A DNA stretch of 64,000 bases from Streptomyces collinus Tu 365 (GTDB taxonomy: Bacteria > Actinomycetota > Actinomycetes > Streptomycetales > Streptomycetaceae): the NCBI RefSeq assembly GCF_000444875.1, contig NC_021985.1, positions 682,001-746,000 on the forward strand, in the 5' to 3' direction. Below, in pieces: positions 1-8,870 of this stretch. The stretch's first letter is position 1. Each line of letters begins with the position of its first letter. The notes beneath the pieces were generated by a model. It did no database searches. It was not told where the DNA came from and saw nothing but the letters and a program-made list of their open reading frames with translations. The translations under genes were made by a program, and so were the position numbers.

Positions 1-1
1 G

Positions 2-214
2 GCGACCCTGCTCCTCTACACCGACGGCCTGATCGAGTCCCCGGGCCGCGTCCTGGACGAGGGCCTGGAGCGGCTGCGACGTCATGCCGCGTCCCTGGCC
101 CATCGCCCGCTGGAGTCCTTCACGGACGAGCTGCTGGCGCGGGCGCGGCCGCGGGACAACGACGACGACGTGGCGCTGCTGGCGGTCCGGTACGAGCCCG
201 ACGCCTTCGTCTGA
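2..214 (+). CDS. SpoIIE/PP2C-type serine phosphatase, 3' end only
   Basis: The window opens inside this gene; 70 residues remain. They carry the closing motifs of a PP2C (RsbU/SpoIIE) phosphatase: LLYTDGLIE, whose aspartate binds metal in the family, and NDDDVALLAVRY near the C-terminus. Such enzymes dephosphorylate anti-anti-sigma factors in sigma-factor switches. The N-terminal sensor part lies outside the window, so its input is unknown. Three other phosphatases of this fold occur in the window. Confidence 0.85.
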   Translation, partial: ATLLLYTDGLIESPGRVLDEGLERLRRHAASLAHRPLESFTDELLARARPRDNDDDVALLAVRYEPDAFV

Positions 215-259
215 TGCACGGGCGGGCACCGCGCCCCGCGGCGGAATCCGCACGGAGGC

Positions 260-289
260 CCCCTGGCCGGCGGTGCGGCCGGCCAGGGG
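260..289. terminator. Hairpin terminator between convergent genes
   Basis: A perfect 12-base stem (CCCCTGGCCGGC at 260-271 and its complement at 278-289) with a 6-base loop lies between the phosphatase stop at 214 and the convergent phosphoesterase stop at 327. There is no T-tract, as is usual for Streptomyces. It probably serves both directions. Confidence 0.7.
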
Positions 290-326
290 ACGTCGAGACC
301 ATCAGGCGCTCAAGCGGTCGGATGCG

Positions 327-3074
327 TCAGCCGTCGGACTCCGACGACGGGATGTAGGCGCCGGGCACGTCGTTCGGCGCGTAGATCCTGCTCTCGCCGG
401 GGTACGGCTTGGCCCAGTTGTGCGTCTGGTACCACGTGAGGTGGTTCAGCTGCGCGGGGTTGGCGTAGTCGGGTACGGCATGCGGTCCGGTGAGCCGCTG
501 CTTGGACTTCCAGGTGTCCCACGTCGCGGCGAGCCGCCGCTTGTCCGCGGGGACCTTGGACGACGGGACGGGCGCCGCCTTGGGGTCCTGCGCGGCGGGG
601 GTGTCCACGCCGCAGGCGGGCGGGGTCTTCAGGCCGTCGGTCAGCGAGGTGCGGTTGGACAGCGCCGTGAACGGCGTGAGGTCGGGCTTGCGGGTGAAGG
701 CGCCGGCCATCGGGCTGGCCGCGCTGTCCTTCTGGTTCATCGGGTGGATCCCGAGGATCTGCTCGATGGTGCGGATCACCGTGATCTGCGAGTAGTAGTG
801 GCTGTCGACGGTGCCGTGCTGGGCCCAGGGGCTGATGATCTGGATCGGCGCGCGGTGGCCGTCGACGTGGTCGAGGCCGGCCTGGGAGTCGTCCTCGACG
901 ACGAAGATCGCCGAGTCCTTCCAGTACGTGCTGTGCGAGATCTCGTCGACCATCCGGCCGACCGCGAGGTCGTTGTCCGCCACCTGGGCCGCCGGGCTCG
1001 CCGGACCACCGGTGTGGTCGTTGGAGAGCCAGAACATGTTCAGGTTCGCCGGGCCGTTCTTCTCGAAGTCCTGCTTCCAGATCTCGTACTTGTAGACGTC
1101 CGGGACGCTCGTGTCGAACATCGGGAAGCCGGGCACGGACACGTCGTTGAGCGACGGGATCGCCGATCCCGTCTTGATCGGGTAGGCGGTGCTCTGCCCG
1201 GTGGCGGCCATGTTCCTGGCATCGCAGTACAGGTTCTGCCAGGACGCGTCGGCCGGCTTGCTCTCGATCGACTGGAACTCGCCGAAGTCCCGGACCGTCT
1301 TGTCCGCGGCCTGCGCGCCGGTCCACAGGAAGCCGGACCTCTGGTGGCCGAGCGCGTCGTCCTCGGTGTCGTAGCTGCGGGCGTACTCACCGGCCGAGGA
1401 CTCGGTGTACTCCGGGTCGTCGGCCTGCATCAGCCAGTTGTGGCCCTCGGCCGAGTTCGTGCCGATGTCGTAGGTGTTGTCGTACAGCCCGAACTGCTCG
1501 GCCAGGGCGTGCTGGTTCGGCGTCACGTTCTCGCCGAACTGGGTCACCGAGGGGTCGCCGTTGCCCTTCGGGATGTCACCGAAGACCTGGTCGTAGGTGC
1601 GGTTCTCCTTGACGATCAGGAAGACGTGCTTGATCGTCGAGGGATCGCCGAGCCGCTGCGGGACGGGGACGGGCCTGGCATGGCCCTTGCCTTTGGCGGC
1701 CTTGACCGAGCCGGGGGCCCAGCCGTTCTGCCTGAAGACCTTGGCCGTCCGGGACCTGATGACGCTGTCGTCCGGCAGCGTGAAGCGCTGGAGGCTCGAC
1801 GTGGTGTCGTGGGTGCCGTGTCCGGCACTGGTGGTGGGGCGGCGGGCGTCGATGCCGCGGGTGTTGGAGACCAGCACCTGGTCGCCGACGGTGGTGATCT
1901 CGGCGGGGAAGTAGTCCGTCGGAAGCAGTCCGACGTAACTGACCGGCTCCTGGGGGCCCTTGTAGCGGTAGACGGCGACGGCGTCGGCCCGGCCGAGCGT
2001 CACCAGCAGGCGGCCGTCGTCGGTGAGCGTCACGGCGTCGGGTTCGTAGCCGACCGACGCCTCCGGCCACGGCCGGGTGTCGATGGTCTGGACGACCTTG
2101 TCCTTGCCGGTGTCGATGACGGACACGTCGTTGGTGGCGGTGTTGGTGACGAACAGCGCCCTGCCCTTGGCGTACAGGGCCGTGGGGTGCAGGCCGACGT
2201 CGATGCTCGACGGGGTGGCCTCGGGGTTCGCCAGGTCGATGACGCTGACCGTGCCTGTGGTGGTGGCACCGGTCTTCGGGTTCGCGGGGACCTGGGTGCC
2301 GTACGAGTTCATGGTGGTGTCGCCCGGCCGCGCCGGACGGCCGCCCTCGTTGCTGACGTAGAGCTTGTCGCCGACCTGGACCATGTCGCGCGGGGCGTTG
2401 CCGACCGCCCAGCTCTGCTTGACGGTGCCGGTCGCCGCGTCGAGGGCGACCACGCGATTCTGGCCGTTGACGGCCGCGTACACGGTGGAGCCGTCGGCGG
2501 AGAAGACCGCCTCCCCGACCAGGGCGTGCTTCGTCCCGTCCGCCGGGATCCTGATCGTCTTCGGGTCGGTGACGGTGCCGTCCGGGTTCACCGTGAACCG
2601 GGTGTAGCCGTCGGTCTGGCCGAGCCAGAGCTGCGTGCCGTCGGGCGAGTACGTGGGGCCCTCCTGGCCCACGCTGTTGCTGCTCAGGCGCGGCACCGAC
2701 GAGGCGGCGGTGCCGACGACCTGCTGCACCTTCCAGCCGTGCACGTCGACGATGGCCAGCGCGCTCCCGCCGTCGGTGAGGGCGGCCGCGAGGTGGGTGC
2801 CGTCCGGGCTGACGGAGGACGACATGATCTTGCCGTTGTCGATGACGAGGCGGTCGCCGTAGGGGGCGATGTACTGGTCGCTGGAGATGACCTGGCCCCG
2901 GTCGGTGGTCTGACCGACCTGGTCGGTGCCGAACTGGTGGGTCTGGGCGTAGCCGACGCCGGCGGTGACGGCGAGGACGACCGCGGTCGCGGCTGCCGTG
3001 AGGGTGCTCCGACGACCGGTTCGTCTGCCGAGAAGGCTCGTCTCGGCGGTCCGGCGGTTGCGGGTTACCTGCAT
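327..3074 (-). CDS. Secreted YncE-like beta-propeller / phosphoesterase fusion protein
   Basis: 915 residues. A basic N-terminus is followed by one hydrophobic segment (about 27-45), which is a signal peptide or anchor. Residues about 50-440 are a YncE-like beta-propeller with repeated VSPDGTHLA and YSPDGTQLW type strands. From about residue 475 a phosphoesterase domain (PF04185-like, alkaline phosphatase superfamily) begins with KENRTYDQVFG. It continues with SAEGHNW near 540 and VVEDDSQAGLDHVDGHRAP near 730, the expected metal-binding and catalytic blocks. The substrate is unknown; family members cleave phosphate esters or phospholipid head groups. The ATG lies only 4 bases after the ABC permease stop, so it is the last gene of a three-gene operon. 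Confidence 0.85.
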   Translation of the reverse strand: MQVTRNRRTAETSLLGRRTGRRSTLTAAATAVVLAVTAGVGYAQTHQFGTDQVGQTTDRGQVISSDQYIAPYGDRLVIDNGKIMSSSVSPDGTHLAAALTDGGSALAIVDVHGWKVQQVVGTAASSVPRLSSNSVGQEGPTYSPDGTQLWLGQTDGYTRFTVNPDGTVTDPKTIRIPADGTKHALVGEAVFSADGSTVYAAVNGQNRVVALDAATGTVKQSWAVGNAPRDMVQVGDKLYVSNEGGRPARPGDTTMNSYGTQVPANPKTGATTTGTVSVIDLANPEATPSSIDVGLHPTALYAKGRALFVTNTATNDVSVIDTGKDKVVQTIDTRPWPEASVGYEPDAVTLTDDGRLLVTLGRADAVAVYRYKGPQEPVSYVGLLPTDYFPAEITTVGDQVLVSNTRGIDARRPTTSAGHGTHDTTSSLQRFTLPDDSVIRSRTAKVFRQNGWAPGSVKAAKGKGHARPVPVPQRLGDPSTIKHVFLIVKENRTYDQVFGDIPKGNGDPSVTQFGENVTPNQHALAEQFGLYDNTYDIGTNSAEGHNWLMQADDPEYTESSAGEYARSYDTEDDALGHQRSGFLWTGAQAADKTVRDFGEFQSIESKPADASWQNLYCDARNMAATGQSTAYPIKTGSAIPSLNDVSVPGFPMFDTSVPDVYKYEIWKQDFEKNGPANLNMFWLSNDHTGGPASPAAQVADNDLAVGRMVDEISHSTYWKDSAIFVVEDDSQAGLDHVDGHRAPIQIISPWAQHGTVDSHYYSQITVIRTIEQILGIHPMNQKDSAASPMAGAFTRKPDLTPFTALSNRTSLTDGLKTPPACGVDTPAAQDPKAAPVPSSKVPADKRRLAATWDTWKSKQRLTGPHAVPDYANPAQLNHLTWYQTHNWAKPYPGESRIYAPNDVPGAYIPSSESDG

Positions 3075-3078
3075 GGAG

Positions 3079-4434
3079 TCATTCCTTCGAGGCGCGGAGA
3101 AGCTCGACGTTCCCGTCGAACTGCCAAAGGGGGTTCGGTGCGTCGCCGCTCGGGGTGCGCACCAGGAAGTAGCCGTTCACTTCCTTCGGTCCATCGCCGT
3201 CGGCCATGAACCGCCCGTCCGGGGTGACGTCGAGTTGGTAGACGGCCGTGCCCGCGGCCTCGACGCCGGGGAGGTGCCAGGAGACGACACAGCGCCAGTC
3301 GTTGCCCGCTCCTTCGGCGGCGACCCTGATGCTGCCCTTGTCGCAGGTGGCCGTGGCCCCGATCTGGGCTTCGGTGACGTGGGGGCGGTGGAGCTGCTCG
3401 GTCTGCATGCGGTAGAGGTGGGCGAAGGCCGTGGCGAGCGAGCGCTGCACTTTGGCCTGTTCGATCCCGGAGCCCGTGGCCCCCGTCGTCGCGGCGACGA
3501 CGGCGACGGTCACGGCGACCAGACCGGCGAGCGGCAGGACGCCGGCGACGACGGCGCGCCGTCCCGAACCGTCGTAGCCGGCGCCGGTGAAGTCGCGCCG
3601 TACGAACAGCACATAGGCCGCCGCGGTCGCGACCACCGCCCACACCAGGCTCACCGCGACGCCGATGAGGAGCGGGCCGAGCTGGACCGGGCTGGTGAAC
3701 AGGCCGTTCCAGGCGATGAAGGCGTAGCCGGGCAGGGCGAGTCGTACGCCGGCGGGCAGCGGCAGCATCTGGGCGAGCTGCATCGCGAGCGCGACGACCG
3801 CGGGTACCAGCAGTCCCATCGGGGAGCGCCCCAGGGTGACCGACCCGAGCAGTCCGATCGCGGCGAGCGCCAGGGTGGGAGCGAGTGCGCAGAGCCAGGC
3901 GAGCAGGACCTTGGCAGCGGCGTCCCCGGGGGCCAGCAGGTGGCCGTCGAGGCCGACCAGCGGCTGGTTGCCGACCGCCAGGAGCCCGCCGGCGGCACTG
4001 GAGCAGGCGAGCCCGGCGACGAGCAGGAGGAGAACGGTGAGGCTGGCCAGCGCCTTGGCCGCGAAGATCCGCGCGGGCGACCGGACCACCACGAGCAGGT
4101 GGCGCCAGGTGCCGAGCCGGTCCTCGGAGGCGAACACGTCGCCGGCGACCACCGAGGTGAGCAGCGGCAGTGCCCAGGTGCCGGCGAAGCCGAGGGTCAC
4201 CAGCGGTCCGGCCCAGCCGGTGGCGTGCATCCAGCGGCCGAAGAGGGTGTCGACGGGCAGCGTGCTCTGTCCGCCGACCGCGGCGACGAAGAGTCCCGGC
4301 GTGAGCCAGCAGGCGAGGACGAGCAGGCGGATCCGCCACTGCGCGACCAGCTTGAACATCTCGAAGCGGTAGCCGCGGGCGACCGAGACGGGGCGGGCGG
4401 TGGCAACGTTGCCGTCGGCGACGGTCGCGGTCAT
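3079..4434 (-). CDS. ABC-2 type permease with a C-terminal extracytoplasmic domain
   Basis: 451 residues. The ATG (4432-4434) overlaps the TGA of the ATPase gene (ATGA), which fixes the start; a longer open frame up to 5520 is an antisense artefact. About six membrane segments spread over residues 25-330 fit an ABC-2 permease. After the last one (AVTVAVVAATTGATG) about 120 residues follow, with two cysteines and beta-rich sequence ending at the stop. That tail is not normal for ABC-2 permeases and should face outside the cell, where the phosphoesterase encoded just downstream is exported. It may dock that enzyme or sense its substrate; this is inference. Confidence 0.8.
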   Translation of the reverse strand: MTATVADGNVATARPVSVARGYRFEMFKLVAQWRIRLLVLACWLTPGLFVAAVGGQSTLPVDTLFGRWMHATGWAGPLVTLGFAGTWALPLLTSVVAGDVFASEDRLGTWRHLLVVVRSPARIFAAKALASLTVLLLLVAGLACSSAAGGLLAVGNQPLVGLDGHLLAPGDAAAKVLLAWLCALAPTLALAAIGLLGSVTLGRSPMGLLVPAVVALAMQLAQMLPLPAGVRLALPGYAFIAWNGLFTSPVQLGPLLIGVAVSLVWAVVATAAAYVLFVRRDFTGAGYDGSGRRAVVAGVLPLAGLVAVTVAVVAATTGATGSGIEQAKVQRSLATAFAHLYRMQTEQLHRPHVTEAQIGATATCDKGSIRVAAEGAGNDWRCVVSWHLPGVEAAGTAVYQLDVTPDGRFMADGDGPKEVNGYFLVRTPSGDAPNPLWQFDGNVELLRASKE

Positions 4435-5372
4435 CGGCCGGACTCCTGTGGCTCGGTGAGGGCGAGGAACGCGGCTTCCAGCGGCGAGACCACGGGGGCG
4501 AGTTCGCGCAGTGCGACGCCCGCGCCCACGAGCCGCGCCACGAACTCGTCCAGGGCGGGCACCAGGGCGCGCAGGATCAGCGCGTCGGCGTCGTGCCGTG
4601 CCCCGGCGTCGTCGACGATCCGGATCCCGGGGGCCTCGGCGGCCAGCCGACGGGCGGTGTGCGGGTCCGGGGTGAGCAGCCGGTAGTCGAGTTCGCGGTG
4701 CTCCGCGGCCAGTTTGCCGAGCGGGCCGGAGAAGACGACCCGTCCGGTGGCGAGGATGGTGACGTCGGAGCACAACGCCTGGAGGTCGTCCATGCGGTGG
4801 CTGGAGAGCACGACGCCGGTGCCGTCCGCGGCGAGCCGGGTGAGGACTCCGTGCACGTGTCGTTTTCCGGCCGGGTCGAGGCCGTTGGACGGCTCGTCCA
4901 GCACGAGCAGCCGGGGCCTGGTGAGCAGGGCCGCGGCGAGCCCGAGGCGCTGGCGCATGCCGAGGGAGAAGCCACGGGCCTGGTCGTCGGCGACGTCGGT
5001 GAGCCCGACCTGGTCGAGCACGTCGTCGACGCCGGCCGTCCTGGCGTCGCGGCCGCGCAGCGCGGCCAGGGCGGTGAGGTTCTGCCGGGCGGTGAGCGAG
5101 GGGTAGAGACCGGGACCGTCCACGAAGCCGGCGACGCCGTCGGGAGCGGTGAGCGCGCGCCGGACCGGCGTGCCCAGGATCTCGAGGCTGCCGCCGTCGG
5201 CGACGGACAGGCCGAGCAGGAGGCCGAGCAGGGTCGTCTTGCCGGCTCCGTTCGGTCCGACCAGGCCGTGGATCTGACCCCGCGCCACATCCAGGTCGAC
5301 GCCGTCGAGTGCGACGACGTCGCCGAAACACTTGGTGATCCCACGAGCCCGGGCCGCAAGGAGTGAGTCCAT
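4431..5372 (-). CDS. ABC transporter ATP-binding protein
   Basis: 313 residues from ATG 5372, which has GAAGG about 8 bases upstream; a TTG at 5390 is possible but less likely. It carries a complete nucleotide-binding domain: Walker A GPNGAGKTT near residue 40, signature FSLGMRQRL, and Walker B LLVLDEPSNGLDP. The last third resembles the C-terminal extension of drug-export ATPases (DrrA/CcmA type). It starts the operon with the ABC-2 permease (4-base overlap) and the phosphoesterase, and energises that permease. Substrate unknown. Confidence 0.92.
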   Translation of the reverse strand: MDSLLAARARGITKCFGDVVALDGVDLDVARGQIHGLVGPNGAGKTTLLGLLLGLSVADGGSLEILGTPVRRALTAPDGVAGFVDGPGLYPSLTARQNLTALAALRGRDARTAGVDDVLDQVGLTDVADDQARGFSLGMRQRLGLAAALLTRPRLLVLDEPSNGLDPAGKRHVHGVLTRLAADGTGVVLSSHRMDDLQALCSDVTILATGRVVFSGPLGKLAAEHRELDYRLLTPDPHTARRLAAEAPGIRIVDDAGARHDADALILRALVPALDEFVARLVGAGVALRELAPVVSPLEAAFLALTEPQESGR

Positions 5373-5514
5373 GAGTCCCTTCTTCCGCAACCTTCAGGGA
5401 CCTTAGGGAGGGCACACGACGCGCGCACAGACGGCCAATTGAACGCTCATGGAACGGATCGTCAAGGGGTTGTAAGTCCGGGCGGCGCAAAACAGTCGGC
5501 ATCGAGCCAGACCC

Positions 5515-5553
5515 GGTCATCCCCCGGTCATCCCCCGGTCATCCCCCGGGCAT
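5515..5553. repeat. 11-base tandem repeat, about 3.5 copies
   Basis: GGTCATCCCCC is repeated with a period of 11 at 5515, 5526 and 5537, with a degenerate fourth unit (GGGCAT) at 5548. It lies between the amidohydrolase stop (5582) and the start of the ABC ATPase gene. Likely slippage; it could alter spacing in the ABC operon leader. Confidence 0.75.
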
Positions 5554-5581
5554 CACCTGCGGGTGGGAAGGGTGCTGGAGG

Positions 5582-6481
5582 TCAGAGGGCGAACAGGCGG
5601 GCCGCGTTGTCGTGGCAGACGGCCCGCAGCCAGTCCCGGCCGAGTCCCAGCCGTTCCAGGGCCTGGAGCTGGTGCAGGTAGGGGTAGGGGATGTTGGGGA
5701 AGTCGGAGCCGAGCAGGATGCGGTCGCCCAGCGCGGCGAGCCGTGGCAGGGCCCGGCGCGGGAACGGCATGAAACCCTCGCTGAAGTCGGTGAACACCAT
5801 CGTGGTGTCGAGGCGCACCTGCTCGTACCGTTCGGCGAGGTCGAGGAACTCCTCGTACTCGGGCATGCCCATGTGCGCGACGACGAGCCGCAGTCCGGGG
5901 TGGCGTGCCAGGACCCGTGCGATCGGCTCGGGTCCGGTGTGCTTGCCGGGTGCGGGACCCGAGCCGCAGTGCATCACCACGGGGATCCGGGCCTCGGCGA
6001 GCAGCCCCCAGGCCCGCTGGAGGCGTTCGTCGGCCGGGTCGTACGCCCCCACCTGGACGTGTGCCTTGAACACCCGCGCCCCGGCCTCGACGGCCTCCCG
6101 GACGTAGGACTCGACGTCCGGCTCCGGGTAGAGGGTGGCGGTGTGGAGGCAGTCGGGGGTGCGGCGGGCGAAGTCGACCGCCCAGCCGTTCAGCCACCGG
6201 GCCATGCCGGGCTTGTGGGGGTAGAGCATGGAGGTGAAGGCCCGCACCCCGAACCGCCGCAGGACGGACGTGCGTTCCTCCTCCTCGGCCCGGTACGTGA
6301 TGGGCCACTCCAGGCCGCCGATCAGCGGCCCGTTGGTGTCGAAGTAGTCCCACACCTTGTGCAGGACCCGCTCGGGCATGAAGTGGGTGTGGACGTCGAT
6401 GAGTCCGGGAAGGCCGAGGCCGTGCCAGAAGCGGCGGACCTCACCGGCCTCCTCCTCCGTCGCCGTGCGGGGGGAACTCAC
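5582..6481 (-). CDS. Amidohydrolase family protein (TIM-barrel metal hydrolase)
   Basis: 299 residues from GTG 6481, preceded by GAGAAGG. The opening GLIDVHTHFMPE supplies the HxH metal motif of amidohydrolase family 2. HCGSG, VVAHMGMPEYEE and LLGSDFPNIPY supply the later histidines and the conserved catalytic aspartate. Family members hydrolyse C-N bonds or decarboxylate aromatic acids; the substrate cannot be read from sequence. It starts 16 bases after the stop of the periplasmic-binding-fold gene, so the two are probably one operon, perhaps a ligand receptor with an enzyme for the same compound. Confidence 0.85.
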   Translation of the reverse strand: MSSPRTATEEEAGEVRRFWHGLGLPGLIDVHTHFMPERVLHKVWDYFDTNGPLIGGLEWPITYRAEEEERTSVLRRFGVRAFTSMLYPHKPGMARWLNGWAVDFARRTPDCLHTATLYPEPDVESYVREAVEAGARVFKAHVQVGAYDPADERLQRAWGLLAEARIPVVMHCGSGPAPGKHTGPEPIARVLARHPGLRLVVAHMGMPEYEEFLDLAERYEQVRLDTTMVFTDFSEGFMPFPRRALPRLAALGDRILLGSDFPNIPYPYLHQLQALERLGLGRDWLRAVCHDNAARLFAL

Positions 6482-6497
6482 CAGGTACCGCCTTCTC

Positions 6498-7628
6498 TCA
6501 GCCGGTGTGCAGGATCCGGAACCGGGCGGGGTCCGCCGGGTCCCGGTCGACGACCTGGACGGGCGGCCATGCCCACTGCCACACGCCGATGCCCGGAGTG
6601 CGGGTGAAGCGGATCTTCCCACGGGTGCCGTCGACGGCGACATGCGGCCAGGACGCGGCGATGCGTGCCCGGTCGATGCCGTGGTCGCGCAGCGCTCCGG
6701 CCAGGACGGTCACCGTGTCGTGGCCCTCGAAGGCGACGAAGGAGGGTGGTCGGCCCAGCCGTTCGCGCAGTGCCGTCCCGACGCGTGCTCCGTGCGGGCC
6801 GAATCGCTCGGGCAGGTAGCGCAGGAACGGGATGCCGGCGCCGTCGGTGCCCAGTTCCGCGGCCCATTCGGCGAACTCCGGCTGTCCGGCCGGCGCACCG
6901 ATCAGGACACCGTCGAGGCGCTGGTCGCGGCGGACCGACCGGACGATCGACACCGCCGGTTCGGGGTGGCCGACCAGCAGGAGCAGGGCCGTCGCACGCT
7001 GGTCGGCGAGTGCGTCGCACACCGCCGTGGCGGGCTGTGCGCTCGTGTCGAGTTCGACGAGGGTGGCGCCGCGGGCGGCGAGGTGGTCCCGCAGGATGCG
7101 GGTCCCGCAGGCCCAGTAGACGCTGGGCTGGGCCGCCACGGCGATCCGGTCGTGGCCCGCGCCGAGGAGGAAGTCGGCGTAGGCCGTCCAGCCGTGGGAC
7201 TGCGCCGGGGCGAGCCGCGCGACCCACCGCGTGGGCTGCTCGGTGAGCGCGTCGATGACCGCCGACGAGCAGAGGAACGGAAGGCCGAGGGCGTCGGCGC
7301 GGGCGGCGGCGGTGCGGGCGACGACGCTGTGGTACTCCCCCACCAGGGCGGCCACGCCGAGACCGGCCAGTTCGTCGACGGCCGCCGCCGCCCGCCGCGG
7401 GTCGGCCGCCGTGTCGCGGACCACCAGTCGCAGTGGGCTCCCGCCGATCCCGCCCGTGTCGTTGACCTCGTCGACCGCCAGTTCGAGGCCGGCCAGCAGG
7501 TGCCGGCCCGCCTCGGCCCAGCCGGGCCGGGTCAGCGGCACGAGGGCGCCGATGCTGACGGGTGAGCCGTCGGTGCGCTCCGTACCGTCCCGCCGGGGCG
7601 GGTGTGCGCTGGTGACCATGCCGGACAT
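6498..7628 (-). CDS. Type I periplasmic-binding-fold protein (LivK/AmiC-like), no signal peptide
   Basis: 376 residues from ATG 7628; ATG 7619 in the same frame is also possible. IGALVPLTRPG, then DEVNDTGGIGGSPLRLVVRDTAADP, then ALVGEYHSVV follow the usual strand order of branched-chain amino acid or amide-binding proteins. No signal peptide or lipobox is visible: the protein starts MSGMVTSAHPPRRDG and goes straight into the fold. A normal secreted transporter component is therefore unlikely, and no transporter genes are adjacent. A cytoplasmic ligand sensor, like AmiC, is the best guess. Probably co-transcribed with the amidohydrolase downstream. Confidence 0.75.
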   Translation of the reverse strand: MSGMVTSAHPPRRDGTERTDGSPVSIGALVPLTRPGWAEAGRHLLAGLELAVDEVNDTGGIGGSPLRLVVRDTAADPRRAAAAVDELAGLGVAALVGEYHSVVARTAAARADALGLPFLCSSAVIDALTEQPTRWVARLAPAQSHGWTAYADFLLGAGHDRIAVAAQPSVYWACGTRILRDHLAARGATLVELDTSAQPATAVCDALADQRATALLLLVGHPEPAVSIVRSVRRDQRLDGVLIGAPAGQPEFAEWAAELGTDGAGIPFLRYLPERFGPHGARVGTALRERLGRPPSFVAFEGHDTVTVLAGALRDHGIDRARIAASWPHVAVDGTRGKIRFTRTPGIGVWQWAWPPVQVVDRDPADPARFRILHTG

Positions 7629-7773
7629 TGCATCCACCGCCGTCGCGGGCCCGCAACCGAATAGGTGCGAGCCGGCCTGCCGGGCCCGGCAGGTCACGCG
7701 CGGGACCGCCGGCCGGCGGCACCTCGGCCCCTCCGGGCGGGCGGACGGGCCGTCACTGGGTGAAGCTGGAGGG

Positions 7774-8325
7774 GTGAGCATCATCAGTGAGCACCCGGTG
7801 ACCGCCGACCAGATCCGCGCGGCGCTGGCCGCCCTGGCGGCGGAGCCGACGGCGGATGCGGAGCGGCGGGACGAGGAGACGCGGGACGAGGACCGGCTGC
7901 GCCTGCTCGGCAGTCTGCTGGCGAAGACGGAACTCGAGATCACCGCCGCGACCCGGCTGACCGAGGACGGCGAGCTGGAGGACGTCCTGGAGACGTTGCT
8001 CGGCTGGGGGGAGCAGCTGGAGGGGGATCCCGGCGTCACGGTGAACGTGGTGACGAACCGGCTGCAGCGCACCGCGCTGCAGGTCTCCGAACCGGAGGCG
8101 GAGGAGCTGCCGCCGGGCCGGGAGGCGGCGTTCGCCGCCGTCATGACGGCGGTGTACACGCTGAGCGCCCAGCTGCACGCCGATCGCGGCGACGCGGAGG
8201 GGACCCGGCACGCTCTGAGCGGTGCGGAGGAGGCCCTGATCGACATCCTGCAGGGGATGCACGACCTGCGGGTCGCCATCGGGGACGCGCCCGGCCCCGA
8301 GCCGGAGGACGAGGCCGGCGACTGA
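7774..8325 (+). CDS. Hypothetical acidic helical protein
   Basis: 183 residues from GTG 7774. GGAGGG directly abuts this GTG, which is too close, so GTG 7798 in the same frame is an alternative. The protein is acidic (many E and D, ending EPEDEAGD) and predicted mostly helical, with no membrane segment and no motif that I recognise. The frame has clear Streptomyces codon bias and ends before a strong bidirectional hairpin. It is divergent from the receptor-like gene (146 bases apart). Confidence 0.6.
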   Translation: MSIISEHPVTADQIRAALAALAAEPTADAERRDEETRDEDRLRLLGSLLAKTELEITAATRLTEDGELEDVLETLLGWGEQLEGDPGVTVNVVTNRLQRTALQVSEPEAEELPPGREAAFAAVMTAVYTLSAQLHADRGDAEGTRHALSGAEEALIDILQGMHDLRVAIGDAPGPEPEDEAGD

Positions 8326-8363
8326 CCCGTCCGGTCCCCTCGGGTGCCCGGCCCGCGAACGCC

Positions 8364-8398
8364 GACGGCTCCCGTCCCGCGAGCGGGAGGGAGCCGTC
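8364..8398. terminator. Bidirectional hairpin terminator
   Basis: GACGGCTCCC (8364-8373) pairs perfectly with GGGAGCCGTC (8389-8398), and the inner bases extend the stem. It sits between the convergent genes ending at 8325 and 8421. Confidence 0.75.
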
Positions 8399-8420
8399 CG
8401 GCGTGAGCGACCGGTGCGGG

Positions 8421-8699
8421 TCACGCGTGGCGGTGCGAGTGCCGGTTGCCGGTGAAGACGCGGTACAGGGCGAGCAGGATGAGGGAGCCGACTATCGCGG
8501 CGATCCAGGTCGAGAGGTCGAAGAACCCGTCGATGGAGTCGACATGGAAGATGACCTTGCCCAGCCAGCCACCGAGGAGACCGCCCGCGATCCCGATGAG
8601 CATGGTGATGATGATGCCGCCCGGGTCCTTGCCCGGCATCAGGGCCTTGGCGATGGCGCCGGCCAGCAGCCCGATGATGATCCACGCGAGAATTCCCAT
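8421..8699 (-). CDS. GlsB/YeaQ/YmgE family stress-response membrane protein
   Basis: 92 residues, a typical length for this transglycosylase-associated family (PF04226). Three hydrophobic segments are visible (about 2-20, 30-50, 64-84), with the family signature G-rich turns AWIIIGLLAGAIAK and GIAGGLLGGWLG. The C-terminus is histidine-rich (RHSHRHA). GGAGGGG lies 5 bases before the ATG. Family members are small inner-membrane proteins induced by osmotic, acid or envelope stress; the molecular role is unknown. Confidence 0.9.
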   Translation of the reverse strand: MGILAWIIIGLLAGAIAKALMPGKDPGGIIITMLIGIAGGLLGGWLGKVIFHVDSIDGFFDLSTWIAAIVGSLILLALYRVFTGNRHSHRHA

Positions 8700-8870
8700 G
8701 GTGCCCCTCCAGTTGCTCGGATAAGGATTTTGTTAGCTCCCTTGTGCACCGGATTCCTCCCGACAAACGTCTCCTGCGTCAGTTCCCTGTCCGCGAGCGG
8801 ATTCACGGGCGGTCGCGTGCCCCGCGCCCGCATGGCCGAGGTCTGCTCGGAACGCGGGTCACTGCCCTGG

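Noticed and set aside
84..3209. 1041-residue open frame on the plus strand over the phosphoesterase gene
   Set aside because: Antisense of a real gene; GC-rich DNA keeps frames open by chance. It is arginine/valine/glycine-rich with no domain.
4435..5520. N-terminal extension of the ABC permease to 813 residues
   Set aside because: It reads the ATPase gene in another frame; the ATGA overlap at 4431-4434 gives the natural start.
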